The translations under genes were made by a program, and so were the position numbers. This document shows positions 6,943 to 16,492 of a DNA stretch of 64,000 nt, one piece after another; positions within the stretch are counted from its first letter, which is position 1, and the number at the start of each line of letters is the position of its first letter. Below the pieces are notes generated by a model that had not been told where the DNA came from, did not search any database, and was given only the letters and a program-made list of their open reading frames with translations. This stretch comes from JBCDJI01 sp964351865 (GTDB taxonomy: Bacteria; Verrucomicrobiota; Verrucomicrobiia; Methylacidiphilales; JBCBYL01), in contig CAYGPJ010000006.1 in the NCBI GenBank assembly GCA_964351865.1, positions 62,001 to 126,000 on the forward strand, read 5' to 3'.

Positions 6943-8190
6943 TTATCCGGTCAGTTCCTGAATGATGGAAACCAATGGCAGGAAGAGAGCGATAACGATA
7001 GTTCCGACCACTACCGCCAGGAACACGATCATGATCGGTTCGAGCAGCGAGGTGAGTCCGGCAACTGCTACGTCTACTTCTTCCTCATACACGTCAGCAA
7101 CTTTATTCAGCATGACGGGCAATTGTCCGGTTTCTTCCCCAACTTGAATCATCGAGATCACCATTGGTGGAAAGAGGCCGCTCGCTTCGAGGGGGGAGAC
7201 CATGGATTCACCTTCTTTGACAGCTTCGTGCACATCATTGATGGCACTCGAAAGGACGATATTACCTGCGGTTTCTTTGGTGATGCTTAAAGCCTGGAGA
7301 ATCGGAACCCCACTGGTGACAAGTGTTCCCAGGGTGCGGGAAAAACGTGCGATAGAAGTCTTGGAAATCAGATCGCCAAACACCGGTAATTTCAGCTTAA
7401 GTCGATCCAGAGTGGTGGCTCCGGCCGGGGTGCGCTTGAAGACCTGGTAGACGACAACGCCAACCAGGGCGAGGCCTAAAATAATGAGGATGTTATGTTG
7501 AACGAAGCGGCTGAGGCCAATAACAAATGCGGTCAAGTCTGGTAGCGGTTTATTGCCCAGCATGTCTTTAAAAATAGCTTCAAACTTAGGAACGATAAAG
7601 AGCAATAGAAAGGCCATGATACCGATAGCGATCACTAGCACCACAATCGGATATACCATTGCGGAAACGACTTTTCCTTTAATGCGTTGAGCCTTTTCCT
7701 GGAATTCGGCCAATCGAGTCAGCACGATTTCGAGTACCCCGCCTAGTTCGCCGGCTTTTACCATGTTGACGTAAAGTTTATTGAAGATCTTAGGGTGCTG
7801 AGCCAGCGCTTCAGAAAAAGTGTTTCCACTTTCTACCGAATCTGAAAGATGCTCCATCGCCTCGCGCAGCACAGGATTTTTTTCCTGTTTGCAGAGAGTG
7901 CGCAGGCTGCGAAGTAGGGGGAGCCCGGCATCAATCAGGGTGGCTAGCTGCCGGGTGAATACGGTCAGCACTTTACTCTTTACGGTGCCGCCACCGAAAC
8001 TGAACGAACTTTTCTTTTTCGCTTTGGGCGCTGCGGCGCTTGCGGCCGGTCCTGATGTTTCAGAGACGCTGGTCGGGAAAAATCCTTGCTCTTTAATTTG
8101 GGCAGATGCAGTTGCGGCGTCCGGTGCCTCAATAGTCCCTGTAGTTTGAGTTCCCGATGAATCAACAGCGGTATATGAAAAATGCGGCAT
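6943..8190 (-). CDS. Type II secretion / type IV pilus inner-membrane platform protein (GspF/PilC family)
   Basis: 415 residues, normal for GspF/PilC, the polytopic platform that couples the assembly ATPase to pilin or pseudopilin insertion. The N-terminal MPHFSYTAVDSSGTQTTGTI is the usual beta-rich start, followed by a Ser/Ala/Lys linker, then two duplicated GspF domains (first with FTRQLATLIDAGLPLLRSL, second with FSRTLGTLVTSGVPILQAL). Three hydrophobic segments lie near residues 160-190, 215-240 and 385-410. It is the last gene of an operon after two GspE/PilB ATPases (15-bp gap) and is followed by a strong terminator. No pilin or pilT gene is nearby, so pilus or secretion function is not settled. 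Confidence 0.93.
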   Translation of the reverse strand: MPHFSYTAVDSSGTQTTGTIEAPDAATASAQIKEQGFFPTSVSETSGPAASAAAPKAKKKSSFSFGGGTVKSKVLTVFTRQLATLIDAGLPLLRSLRTLCKQEKNPVLREAMEHLSDSVESGNTFSEALAQHPKIFNKLYVNMVKAGELGGVLEIVLTRLAEFQEKAQRIKGKVVSAMVYPIVVLVIAIGIMAFLLLFIVPKFEAIFKDMLGNKPLPDLTAFVIGLSRFVQHNILIILGLALVGVVVYQVFKRTPAGATTLDRLKLKLPVFGDLISKTSIARFSRTLGTLVTSGVPILQALSITKETAGNIVLSSAINDVHEAVKEGESMVSPLEASGLFPPMVISMIQVGEETGQLPVMLNKVADVYEEEVDVAVAGLTSLLEPIMIVFLAVVVGTIVIALFLPLVSIIQELTG

Positions 8191-8205
8191 AATATTTGAC
8201 CTTGG

Positions 8206-9882
8206 TTATGTGTACTTTATTACCTCTTCTATAGTGGTATCTCCATCAAAAATACAGCGTAATCCATCATCCCTCAAGGTTGTCATTCCCAGCTCAATAG
8301 CCTTTTGGCGTAGAACGACTGTCGGAGCTTTTTCATTGATCAACTGCCGGATCGGTTCAGTGACGTTTAAAAGCTCGTAAATACCTTTACGTCCTTTGTA
8401 ACCCGTTTGGTTGCAGGTGTCACAGCCTTCCCCGTAGTAGAATGATTTATCACCAATGTCGTGTACGCTCAGGCCAATCTGTGCCAGCACGCTTTCAGTG
8501 GGTTCGTAGGGGGTTCGGCAATCGGGACATACTTTTCGGATCAGGCGTTGTCCGAGCACCCCTTCGAGTGTGGCTGAGATACGGAAGGGTTCGATGCCCA
8601 TGTCGACCAGGCGGGTAACCGCACCGGGCGAATCATTGGTATGTAAGCTACTTAGAACCAGGTGGCCGGTGAGTGAGGCTTGAATGGCGATCTGTGCGGT
8701 TTGCAGGTCACGTGTTTCTCCGACCAGAATTTTATTGGGATCCTGCCGTAAGAAGGCACGCAATACGCGGGCAAAGGTAAGCCCGATGGCTTCATTCACC
8801 TGAACCTGTTGAATGCCTTCAAGTTCATACTCGACCGGGTCTTCTGCCGTCAGAATCTTGGAGTCGATGGTATTGATCTCACGAATACACGAGTAGAGGG
8901 TGGTGGTTTTACCGGACCCGGTCGGCCCCGTGACGATGAAAATACCATGGGGTTTTTTCACCGTTGCTCGAACGTAATCGAGAATATACTGAGGCATTCC
9001 CAGTGCTTCCAGATCCAGATTCACCACCGAGCGATCCAAAACACGTAATACCACACTCTCGCCGTATTGAGTCGGCAGGGTGGATACACGCAAATCAACC
9101 GGACGGTTGGCCATTGTCGTTTGAATACGCCCATCCTGCGGGATACGGCGTTCAGCAATGTTGAGTCCGGACATGACCTTAATCCGAGAGATCACTGGGA
9201 GTGCCAGTCGTTTGGGGGGAGGCGACATCTCGTATAGTGCTCCATCGACACGATAGCGGATTTTAAATTCCTTTTCGAATGGTTCGAAGTGAATATCACT
9301 GGCGGAGGCTTCGATCGCTTTAGCGATGACGGTATTCACATACTTGATGATGGGAGCACTGGCTGCCGCAGAGGTGAGATCTTCGGGGCTGTTTTCATCG
9401 GCCTCTTGAATTTCACCTGCCAGTTGGGCGACAAGGTCGTCCACCTCAGCCTCCTCCGAGCCGTAGAATTGATTTACCAGATTCCCAATATCGGTGAAAC
9501 TGGCAACCACCAGATTGATGCTTTTACCGGTGGTCCACTGAAGGTCATCAATGGTTTGCTGATTCAGTGGATCCTGCAAGGCGACAGTGACACTGAATTC
9601 ATCACATGCCACTGGCAAGGCGGTGTGCATACGCGCAGACTGGGGAGGAATGCTGCTAAGCAGTTCCGGGGTGAACTCAGCCTGTGTGACATCGACATAT
9701 TGAACTCCCAGATAGTCAGCGATTCGTTGCAGTAAGTCATGTTCACTGATCATGCCGTAGTCACAGACGATCTGTTCGATGTTTTTACCCGAGCGTTCCT
9801 GTTCCTCGATCAGCTCTGCCGCCTGAGTTTCGGTGATCACGCCTTGTTCTTTAAGGAAGGCAATGAGAAGGTGGTTATCCAT
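8206..9882 (-). CDS. GspE/PilB-type assembly ATPase (second copy)
   Basis: 558 residues: an N-terminal GspE_N domain, then the hexameric ATPase core. Walker A is GPTGSGKTTT at 319-328, the Asp-box and Walker B read RQDPNKILVGETRD, the His box SSLHTND follows, and a tetracysteine zinc site (CPDC then CDTC) precedes GYKGRKGIYELL. The usual GEIRD is GETRD here. It starts within the stop of the upstream ATPase (TGATG overlap), so the two are translationally coupled. Two tandem, clearly different ATPases suggest either a hetero-hexamer or two alternate motors for one platform protein. Confidence 0.94.
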   Translation of the reverse strand: MDNHLLIAFLKEQGVITETQAAELIEEQERSGKNIEQIVCDYGMISEHDLLQRIADYLGVQYVDVTQAEFTPELLSSIPPQSARMHTALPVACDEFSVTVALQDPLNQQTIDDLQWTTGKSINLVVASFTDIGNLVNQFYGSEEAEVDDLVAQLAGEIQEADENSPEDLTSAAASAPIIKYVNTVIAKAIEASASDIHFEPFEKEFKIRYRVDGALYEMSPPPKRLALPVISRIKVMSGLNIAERRIPQDGRIQTTMANRPVDLRVSTLPTQYGESVVLRVLDRSVVNLDLEALGMPQYILDYVRATVKKPHGIFIVTGPTGSGKTTTLYSCIREINTIDSKILTAEDPVEYELEGIQQVQVNEAIGLTFARVLRAFLRQDPNKILVGETRDLQTAQIAIQASLTGHLVLSSLHTNDSPGAVTRLVDMGIEPFRISATLEGVLGQRLIRKVCPDCRTPYEPTESVLAQIGLSVHDIGDKSFYYGEGCDTCNQTGYKGRKGIYELLNVTEPIRQLINEKAPTVVLRQKAIELGMTTLRDDGLRCIFDGDTTIEEVIKYT

Positions 9883-11588
9883 CAGCTTTCATCTCCCATG
9901 GTGGCTATAATCACTTCTTCCGGAGTGGTAATTCCCGCGACCGCCTTACGGATACCGTCCTCGCGGAGGGTGCGCATTCCCATGTCACGAGCTCGCTTGC
10001 GAATATGGGAAACACTGACTTCATCATTGACCATGCCTCGGATTTCATCGTCTACGGTGAAAATCTCGAAGATACCATTTCGGCCTTTATAGCCTGTTCC
10101 GCGGCAATTATCGCAGCCGTGGCCTTTCTGGAAATTGGCTCCGGCCAACTGGTCATCTTTTAAGTTGAGAGAACGCAGTTCAACATCGGTCGGCACGTAG
10201 GACTGAACGCAGTTGGAGCACAGTTTGCGGATGAGTCGTTGTGCCAGCACGGCTCGTAAGGAGGAAGAAACCAGAAACGGCTTCACGCCCATATCTACCA
10301 GCCGCGTAACCGCACTTGGGGCGTCATTCGTGTGTAATGTGCTGAAGACCAAGTGTCCGGTCAGGGATGCGTTAATGGCGATATTGGCGGTGTCTACATC
10401 TCGAATCTCCCCGACCATGATAATATTGGGGGCCTGACGCAGCATGGCGCGGAGTGCGGCAGGGAAAGTCATGCCCACTTCTTCATTCACCTGAACCTGA
10501 TTAATCCCAGCCAGTTCATACTCTACCGGATCTTCAACCGTGATCAGCTTAAGATCCGGTTTGTTGAGGATGTTGAGGCAAGCGTAAAGGGTGGTGGATT
10601 TTCCAGAACCGGTTGGTCCGGTGACGAGGAACATTCCATCGGGTGCTGCCAGAATGGTTTCGATCGCCATCTGATCATCCGATAGAAATCCTAATTCCGG
10701 CAACCCCAATGTCAGGCCCGTTTTGTCCAAAATACGCATGACGATGGACTCGCCGTGGACCGTGGGGACGGTGGAAACACGTAAATCCACGCTTTTTCCA
10801 TCCTGCATAGCCAACGAAATACGACCATCTTGCGGCAGTCGCTTTTCCGCGATACTCATGCCTGCCATGATCTTAATACGACTGATGATGGTGGATTGCA
10901 GTCGCTTGGGAGGATCCCGCATTTCTTGTAAGACCCCATCCATGCGGTAACGCAGTCGGAAGCGCTTTTCGAGCGGTTCGATGTGAATATCACTGGCACG
11001 CAGGCGGTTGGCATCCATGATGATGCCGTAAACCATTTTAATGATGGGGGCGTCACCTTCTTCGACCGTGTCATCATCGACGCCAGCGCCACCGGACTCT
11101 CTGACTTCGAGGTCCATGTCACCATAGCTACTGATCAGTGAATCAACCGATTCATCGGTAGCTCCGTAAAATTTATGAATCGCTTCCTGAATTTGGTCGC
11201 CCGGAACCACGATGGGATCCACATCCATGCGAAGAATGTGCCGGAGCGCATCCAGACTTTCGAAATCCATGGGATCTGAGACGGCGATGCGAACCGAATG
11301 CGGCATTTGTTCGATGGGGATGGCATTGTACCGCTTGGCTTGCGCCGGCTTCAGCATCGAGACGGCATCCTCCTCAACGTGGTCGATGGTGGCCATGAAA
11401 TCCATGCCGCAATCGGTCGCCATCGCTTGTAGAATGTCCTCACGGGTCGCCATGCCTTGTGCCACCACCTCCTCCTGGATAGAGCGACCGTTCTCAGCCG
11501 CTTGCATACGGATGGTTACCGTGTCCTCGGAAGAGATTAGCCCAGCCGTGCTGAGAAGTTCTAAAATGTAATCGTCGTTAACCGCCAT
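9882..11588 (-). CDS. GspE/PilB-type assembly ATPase (first copy)
   Basis: 568 residues with the same architecture as its neighbour: GspE_N (residues about 5-150), a linker, Walker A GPTGSGKSTT at 324-333, Walker B IIMVGEIRD at 389-397, His box STLHTND, and a zinc site at C457, C460, C492 and C495. The Asp-box reads RQAPN instead of the common RQDPD, replacing the conserved acidic residue with Ala, while the second copy keeps RQDPN. It is the first gene of the pil operon and ends in a TGATG overlap with the next ATPase. It would energise pilus or pseudopilus assembly at the inner membrane. Confidence 0.94.
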   Translation of the reverse strand: MAVNDDYILELLSTAGLISSEDTVTIRMQAAENGRSIQEEVVAQGMATREDILQAMATDCGMDFMATIDHVEEDAVSMLKPAQAKRYNAIPIEQMPHSVRIAVSDPMDFESLDALRHILRMDVDPIVVPGDQIQEAIHKFYGATDESVDSLISSYGDMDLEVRESGGAGVDDDTVEEGDAPIIKMVYGIIMDANRLRASDIHIEPLEKRFRLRYRMDGVLQEMRDPPKRLQSTIISRIKIMAGMSIAEKRLPQDGRISLAMQDGKSVDLRVSTVPTVHGESIVMRILDKTGLTLGLPELGFLSDDQMAIETILAAPDGMFLVTGPTGSGKSTTLYACLNILNKPDLKLITVEDPVEYELAGINQVQVNEEVGMTFPAALRAMLRQAPNIIMVGEIRDVDTANIAINASLTGHLVFSTLHTNDAPSAVTRLVDMGVKPFLVSSSLRAVLAQRLIRKLCSNCVQSYVPTDVELRSLNLKDDQLAGANFQKGHGCDNCRGTGYKGRNGIFEIFTVDDEIRGMVNDEVSVSHIRKRARDMGMRTLREDGIRKAVAGITTPEEVIIATMGDES

Positions 11589-11642
11589 CCGTATTAGTTA
11601 ACGTATGTAAACGAGTCTCGCCTGCCAAGGATTAACTTCATG

Positions 11643-13088
11643 TCATGATAGCAATTTTTGCAAAATTTCATCGACTTTTTGAGGGTTGGCTTTTCCTCGG
11701 GTCTGCTTCATGACATAGCCTTTCAAGGAATTAATCGCAGAGACTTTCCCTGCGCGGATATCTTCCACACTTTTAGGGTTTTTATCGATGGCCTCCTGAC
11801 AAAGTGGCTCGAGGGTGCTCTCGTCACTCAACTGAACCAGTCCCTTTTTCTCCACGATTTCTTTGGGAGCTCCGCCATTTTCTAACATTTCAGTAATGAC
11901 CTGCTTGGCTTGTTTGGTGCTGATGGTATCAGCCTTAGTCAGTTCGGCGACTTCGGCAAAGTGAGTGGCGGGAATGACGGGGGCGTCCAGATCTGGTCCG
12001 GAGGCGAGATAATCGTTGATCAGATAGTTGGCCACCGATACCGCTTCAGCGGTTGCGCTCAATGCCGTTTCGAAGTAATCAGCCAGCCGCTTATCCGCTG
12101 CCAGAATTTCGGCCTGATAATCTGATAGCCCCAGCGTGTCCATAAAACGCGTCTTTTTATCGAGTGGAAGCTCCGGAATGCGTTCACCTGCGGCTTCAAA
12201 CAGTGCGGGGCGTGTGCGGAAAGGCAGAATGTCCGGGCAGGCAAAATAACGGTAATCATGCGCATCTTCTTTGGTCCTCATCACCGTGGTCTCACCCAGC
12301 CCGTCATTCCAGCGGCGGGTCTCTTGCTGGATGGTGCCGCCGTTGGAGACGACATCGATCTGGCGCGGGATCTCATACTGAATGGCGCGCCGCACTCCGC
12401 TGATGGTGTTCATGTTTTTGATCTCACACTTGGTGCCGAATTTTTCCTGCCCCTTGGGGCGGACGCTGATGTTGACGTCGCAGCGCATCTGCCCTTTGTC
12501 CATGTCGGCATCGCTGACATTTCCGTAAATCAGAATCTGTTGTAGCGATTTCAAAAACGCATAGGCTTCATCGGCGGTGCGGATGTCTGCTTCCGTAACG
12601 ATTTCCATGAGCGGGGTGCCTGCGCGATTGTAATCAATGCGGCTGTGATCGTCGTAATGGGTGGATTTGGCCACATCTTCTTCCAGGTGGATGTGGTTGA
12701 GGCGGATGCTCTTATTTTCGGTGGCGACTTCTTCTTCCTGTACTTCCTTAGGGAAAGCGTATTTGTGCAGAGTGACTTTGCCGCCCATGCACAGAGTGTG
12801 ATGCAACTGCGATGTCTGGTAATTTTTCGGCATGTCAGGATAGAAATAATTTTTCCGATCAAACTCGCAATGGTCGGGGATCTCGCAATCCAACATGCGT
12901 CCCGCGACAATGGTCTGAATGATTGCCTCACGGTTGGGAACCGGCAGGGCGCCGGGATAACCCAGACAGACCGGGCAAACGTTGGAGTTAGTGTCCGAGC
13001 CATATTGATTGGCGCAGCCGCAGAACATCTTCGTCTGGGTTTTAAGTTGAACGTGAATTTCTAATCCAATGACAGCTTCGTATTCCAT
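11643..13088 (-). CDS. gatB: Asp-tRNA(Asn)/Glu-tRNA(Gln) amidotransferase subunit B
   Basis: 481 residues, full length. GatB activates the misacylated tRNA-bound Glu or Asp by phosphorylation and receives ammonia from GatA. Typical blocks are YEAVIGLEIHVQLKTQTKMF, FCGCANQYGSDTNSNVCPVC (zinc-site cysteines), FDRKNYFYPDMPKNYQTSQ, RAGTPLMEIVTEAD and the C-terminal YqeY-like helical tail ending RGKANPQKVDEIL. It is the last gene of gatC-gatA-gatB, 23 bp after gatA. Presence of GatCAB implies that this organism forms Gln-tRNA and/or Asn-tRNA by transamidation. Confidence 0.97.
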   Translation of the reverse strand: MEYEAVIGLEIHVQLKTQTKMFCGCANQYGSDTNSNVCPVCLGYPGALPVPNREAIIQTIVAGRMLDCEIPDHCEFDRKNYFYPDMPKNYQTSQLHHTLCMGGKVTLHKYAFPKEVQEEEVATENKSIRLNHIHLEEDVAKSTHYDDHSRIDYNRAGTPLMEIVTEADIRTADEAYAFLKSLQQILIYGNVSDADMDKGQMRCDVNISVRPKGQEKFGTKCEIKNMNTISGVRRAIQYEIPRQIDVVSNGGTIQQETRRWNDGLGETTVMRTKEDAHDYRYFACPDILPFRTRPALFEAAGERIPELPLDKKTRFMDTLGLSDYQAEILAADKRLADYFETALSATAEAVSVANYLINDYLASGPDLDAPVIPATHFAEVAELTKADTISTKQAKQVITEMLENGGAPKEIVEKKGLVQLSDESTLEPLCQEAIDKNPKSVEDIRAGKVSAINSLKGYVMKQTRGKANPQKVDEILQKLLS

Positions 13089-13111
13089 AGTAGGCGACTG
13101 AGGGTAAGTGG

Positions 13112-14554
13112 TTAAGCAATGGTGGGAACGGCTTTCCGCCAGTCGTGTGACTGCTCGTAAGCATGAGCTGCTTTAAACATGGTGGCTTCTCCGTAAGCGG
13201 GGCCCATTAACTGCAGGCCGATAGGCAGGTTTTCGGAATTAAATCCACAAGGTAGGGAGATACCGCAGATGCCGGCCGCGTTGGCTGCGATGGTGAAAAC
13301 GTCAGCCAGATACATCTGCAAGGGGTCATTCAGCTTCTCGCCCGCCTTGAAAGCCGCCGTGGGAGAGGTGGGGGTCAGCACCAGATCACACTGTTGGAAG
13401 GCTTGATCAAAATCCTGCTTCATTAACGCACGCACCTTCTGGGCGCGACTGTAATAGGCATCGTAATAGCCGGAGCTAAGCACGTAGGTTCCGAGAATGA
13501 TGCGGCGTTTGACTTCGGCCCCAAATCCCTCTTCACGTGACAGGTGATAAGTGGAGATGGCATCGGAAGCCTCGCTGGAGCGGTGGCCGTAACGCACTCC
13601 ATCGAAACGAGCCAGGTTGGAAGAGGCCTCGGCAGTGGCGATGATATAATAAACTGCGATGGCATATTCAGTATGCGGCAGTGAAATTTCAACAATTGCT
13701 GCGCCTTGCTGTTCGTACCAGTCGATAGCAGCTTTGACCTGAGTGGCGACTTCCGGGTCGATGCCTTCGCCAAAATATTCTTTAGGCACGCCGATTCGCA
13801 AGCCTTTGACATCCTGTCCGATGCCAGCGCACAGATCCGGAACTTCAGCCTGATTGCTGGTATTTTCCATCGGGTCATATCCGGCGATGGCTTGCAGAAT
13901 TAAGGCGTTATCTTCGACCGTGCGGGTAAAGGCACCGATCTGATCCAGCGAGGAAGCAAAAGCGACCAGTCCGTAGCGCGAGACCATGCCGTAGGATGGT
14001 TTCATACCGACACAACCGCAGAGAGCTGCGGGTTGGCGGATGGAGCCGCCGGTATCCGAGCCCAATGCCGCGATAGCGCTGCGTGCTCCCACAACAGCGG
14101 CGGATCCGCCACTGCTGCCCCCCGGAATTCTGGTTTCATCCCAGGGGTTGCCGGTTTTATGAAAAGCGGAATGCTCGGTGGAAGACCCCATGGCGAATTC
14201 ATCCATGTTGGTGCGGCCGTAGGTAAAGGCTCCGGCCGCCTGTAGGCGATCAATTACCGTGGCGTTGTAGGGGGATAAATACTTCTCCAGATATTTGGAG
14301 GCACACGTGCAGTATTCGCCATCTTCATTGATATTATCTTTGATGGCGATAGGAATGCCGCCCAAGGGCAGGGAGGTATCCGCGGCGGCTGCTTTCTCGC
14401 GAGCTTTTTCCAGATTGCGGCGCAGGTAGCCTTTGATCTTCGGCTCGGTGCTTTCGATGCGTGCTTCCAGTGCTTCCAGCACCTCGACCGGATTGGTTTC
14501 GCCGGCGGCGTATTTTTGTTTCAGGCTGCTGATGGTTTCAGTCGTGATATCCAT
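13112..14554 (-). CDS. gatA: Asp-tRNA(Asn)/Glu-tRNA(Gln) amidotransferase subunit A
   Basis: 480 residues, full length. GatA is the amidase-signature subunit that releases ammonia from glutamine. The Ser-cisSer-Lys triad can be placed at K72 (PIAIKDN), S147 (GGSSGGSA) and S171 (SDTGGSIRQPA), with the same spacing as characterised GatA proteins. It lies between gatC and gatB on the minus strand, 34 bp after gatC; that spacer is the AT-rich repetitive type seen before several genes here. Confidence 0.97.
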   Translation of the reverse strand: MDITTETISSLKQKYAAGETNPVEVLEALEARIESTEPKIKGYLRRNLEKAREKAAAADTSLPLGGIPIAIKDNINEDGEYCTCASKYLEKYLSPYNATVIDRLQAAGAFTYGRTNMDEFAMGSSTEHSAFHKTGNPWDETRIPGGSSGGSAAVVGARSAIAALGSDTGGSIRQPAALCGCVGMKPSYGMVSRYGLVAFASSLDQIGAFTRTVEDNALILQAIAGYDPMENTSNQAEVPDLCAGIGQDVKGLRIGVPKEYFGEGIDPEVATQVKAAIDWYEQQGAAIVEISLPHTEYAIAVYYIIATAEASSNLARFDGVRYGHRSSEASDAISTYHLSREEGFGAEVKRRIILGTYVLSSGYYDAYYSRAQKVRALMKQDFDQAFQQCDLVLTPTSPTAAFKAGEKLNDPLQMYLADVFTIAANAAGICGISLPCGFNSENLPIGLQLMGPAYGEATMFKAAHAYEQSHDWRKAVPTIA

Positions 14555-14588
14555 GGGAAAGTAAGAATTAAAAATTAAGCAGGATGAA

Positions 14589-14879
14589 TTATTCCACGAT
14601 TTTAGGCATCACGATTTCACCGTCGGCGGATTCCGGAGCATTGTTGAGGACTTTTTCAGTGGGCAGGCTGGGACGAGGAGTGTCTTCGCGCAAGTGATTG
14701 GCATCGTCTCCTGTGGCCAGATCGGCTTCAGTGACGGAGCTGATATCCGCCTGATCCAACTGCTGCACGTAGGCGACGATATCCTGCAACTGCCCCCCAA
14801 AAGCTTCTGCTTCTTTTTCGGTTAATTCGATACGAGCCAGTTTGGCCACATAATGTACATCAATCTTCTCAACACTCAC
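14589..14879 (-). CDS. gatC: Asp-tRNA(Asn)/Glu-tRNA(Gln) amidotransferase subunit C
   Basis: GatC is the small strap that stabilises the GatA-GatB pair. The longest frame begins at a TTG (14942), but the family N-terminus begins at the GTG at 14877-14879, giving MSVEKIDVHYVAKLARIEL and 96 residues, the normal GatC length. The Gly-Gln-Leu block (FGGQLQDIVAYVQQLDQAD) and the C-terminal LREDTPRPSLPTEKVLNNAP stretch are typical. First gene of gatCAB. Start choice rests on family length rather than on a clear ribosome-binding site. Confidence 0.93.
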   Translation of the reverse strand: MSVEKIDVHYVAKLARIELTEKEAEAFGGQLQDIVAYVQQLDQADISSVTEADLATGDDANHLREDTPRPSLPTEKVLNNAPESADGEIVMPKIVE

Positions 14880-15063
14880 GATGAGAAGTTCTAATCCATC
14901 CTGAAAGCTCCCACAAGCGTTAATACGAGCAATTCGGGACAAATATTTGGGGGCCAGAATCGAGTTTTCATGAAATAAGCAAAATATTTCATATGATAAG
15001 TCAACTATTCAAAAAACTAATATTAGTATTGTCAGGCAAAACTTGTGAGGATAGGGTGGATTG

Positions 15064-16206
15064 GTGTTAAAAGCAGTTTTCCCCAAAGAGCAGGCAGGAG
15101 AAAATCGGGTAGCGCTGCTGCCCGAAGGTATTGCGCAGTGGCGCGAGTTACAGTTTGAAGTGATTGTTGAGACAGGCTTGGGTTCCGCATTGTCGATCCC
15201 TGATGAAGCATACACTCAGGCGGGAGCTACCATGGTTTCAGATCGTCTGCAATTACTGGCCTGCGGAGATCTGATTCTGCAAGTCGGCAGTCGTCCAGTG
15301 GCAGAAATTATGTCGCTGCAAAAGAATGCGCTGCATATCAGCTTCCTGGATCCGTTTCGTCATCCGGAACAAGTGAAAGAATTCTGCCAGCAGCAAGTTG
15401 GGGCCATCAGTATGGAAATGATGCCGCGCTCTACCATCGCCCAGAAAATGGACGCGCTGAGCTCTCAGGCAAACCTGGCGGGTTACGAGGCCGTGGTGCT
15501 CGCGGCTGAAAAGCTGAATCGCATTTTACCGATGATGATGACGCCGGCTGGAACGCTTCAGCCATCGCGGGTTTTTGTGATCGGAGTCGGTGTCGCCGGA
15601 CTGCAAGCGATAGCCACCGCCAGACGGCTAGGTGCCAGGGTGGAAGCCTTTGATACCCGCCCGGTGGTGGAGGAACAGGTTAAGTCGTTGGGCGCACGCT
15701 TTGTGAAAATTGATTTAGGTGAAACGGGCCAGACTGAGCAAGGATATGCTCAGGAACTGACGCCAGAGCAGATTCAGAAACAGCAGGCAGGAATGGAGAA
15801 GGTTTGCCTAGCCTCGGATATCGTGATCACGACAGCACAACTGTTCGGTCGACCCGCCCCGCGCCTGCTGACGCGTAAAGTGGTCGAGGCCATGCGTCCG
15901 GGTTCGGTGGTCATTGATATGGCAGCGAGTTCTGGAGGTAATGTGGAAGGATCCCTATTGGACGAAGAAGTGGAGGTGAATGGTACCAGGATATTAGGGC
16001 CGTCGAATCTGCCAGGTCGGGTAGCTTATCATGCCAGTCAGATGTATGGAAATAATCTGATTCATCTGGTCGAGCATTTCTGGAAAGGGGATGTGCCTTG
16101 TCTGGAGGTTGATGCCAGCGATGAATTACTGGCAGGTTGTCTGGTCGCCTGGCAAGGCAAACCGGTCAACCAACGGGTCGCAGAGTTACTCAATAAGGAA
16201 TCCTGA
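15064..16206 (+). CDS. pntAA: NAD(P) transhydrogenase subunit alpha, part 1 (NAD-binding)
   Basis: About 380 residues starting at GTG 15064 (a TTG one codon earlier is the alternative), behind a GAGGATAGGGTGG ribosome-binding stretch. This is the soluble dI domain that binds NAD(H) in proton-translocating transhydrogenase. It shows FPKEQAGENRVALLPEGI, then the Rossmann motif VIGVGVAGLQAIATARRLG and DTRPVVEEQVKSLGA. It stops short of the membrane part, which is a separate gene (pntAB) starting 2 bp later, so the enzyme is of the three-subunit type. Confidence 0.96.
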   Translation: MLKAVFPKEQAGENRVALLPEGIAQWRELQFEVIVETGLGSALSIPDEAYTQAGATMVSDRLQLLACGDLILQVGSRPVAEIMSLQKNALHISFLDPFRHPEQVKEFCQQQVGAISMEMMPRSTIAQKMDALSSQANLAGYEAVVLAAEKLNRILPMMMTPAGTLQPSRVFVIGVGVAGLQAIATARRLGARVEAFDTRPVVEEQVKSLGARFVKIDLGETGQTEQGYAQELTPEQIQKQQAGMEKVCLASDIVITTAQLFGRPAPRLLTRKVVEAMRPGSVVIDMAASSGGNVEGSLLDEEVEVNGTRILGPSNLPGRVAYHASQMYGNNLIHLVEHFWKGDVPCLEVDASDELLAGCLVAWQGKPVNQRVAELLNKES

Positions 16207-16207
16207 T

Positions 16208-16492
16208 ATGTTATTATTATTTGTCTTTGTATTGTCTATTTTTCTGGGAGTGGAACTGATCAGTAAAGTTCCGTCGCAATTGCATACGCCGTTAATGTCG
16301 GGTTCGAATGCGATCTCCGGTATTACGATCGTCGGCGCATTGGTAGCTGCGGGCCATGTGGAATCGCCGGTGCTTTCGGTGATATTGGGGGTGGTGGCGG
16401 TGGTCTTAGCGACGATTAATGTAGTCGGTGGATATCTGGTGACGGACCGCATGTTGAAAATGTTCAAACGTAAAGACGGGGGACGGAAATGA
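16208..16492 (+). CDS. pntAB: NAD(P) transhydrogenase subunit alpha, part 2 (membrane)
   Basis: 94 residues from the ATG at 16208, one base after the pntAA stop. A longer frame upstream only overlaps pntAA and is spurious. The protein has three hydrophobic helices with the family pattern VELISKVPSQLHTPLMSGSN and AISGITIVGAL, ending in a basic tail. It is the first part of the membrane dII domain that carries protons. The stop overlaps the next start (ATGA), indicating coupled translation with pntB. Confidence 0.95.
   Translation: MLLLFVFVLSIFLGVELISKVPSQLHTPLMSGSNAISGITIVGALVAAGHVESPVLSVILGVVAVVLATINVVGGYLVTDRMLKMFKRKDGGRK

Noticed and set aside
6773..6961. 62-residue plus-strand ORF
   Set aside because: It runs through the pilC terminator and into the 3' end of pilC; no ribosome-binding site and no family.
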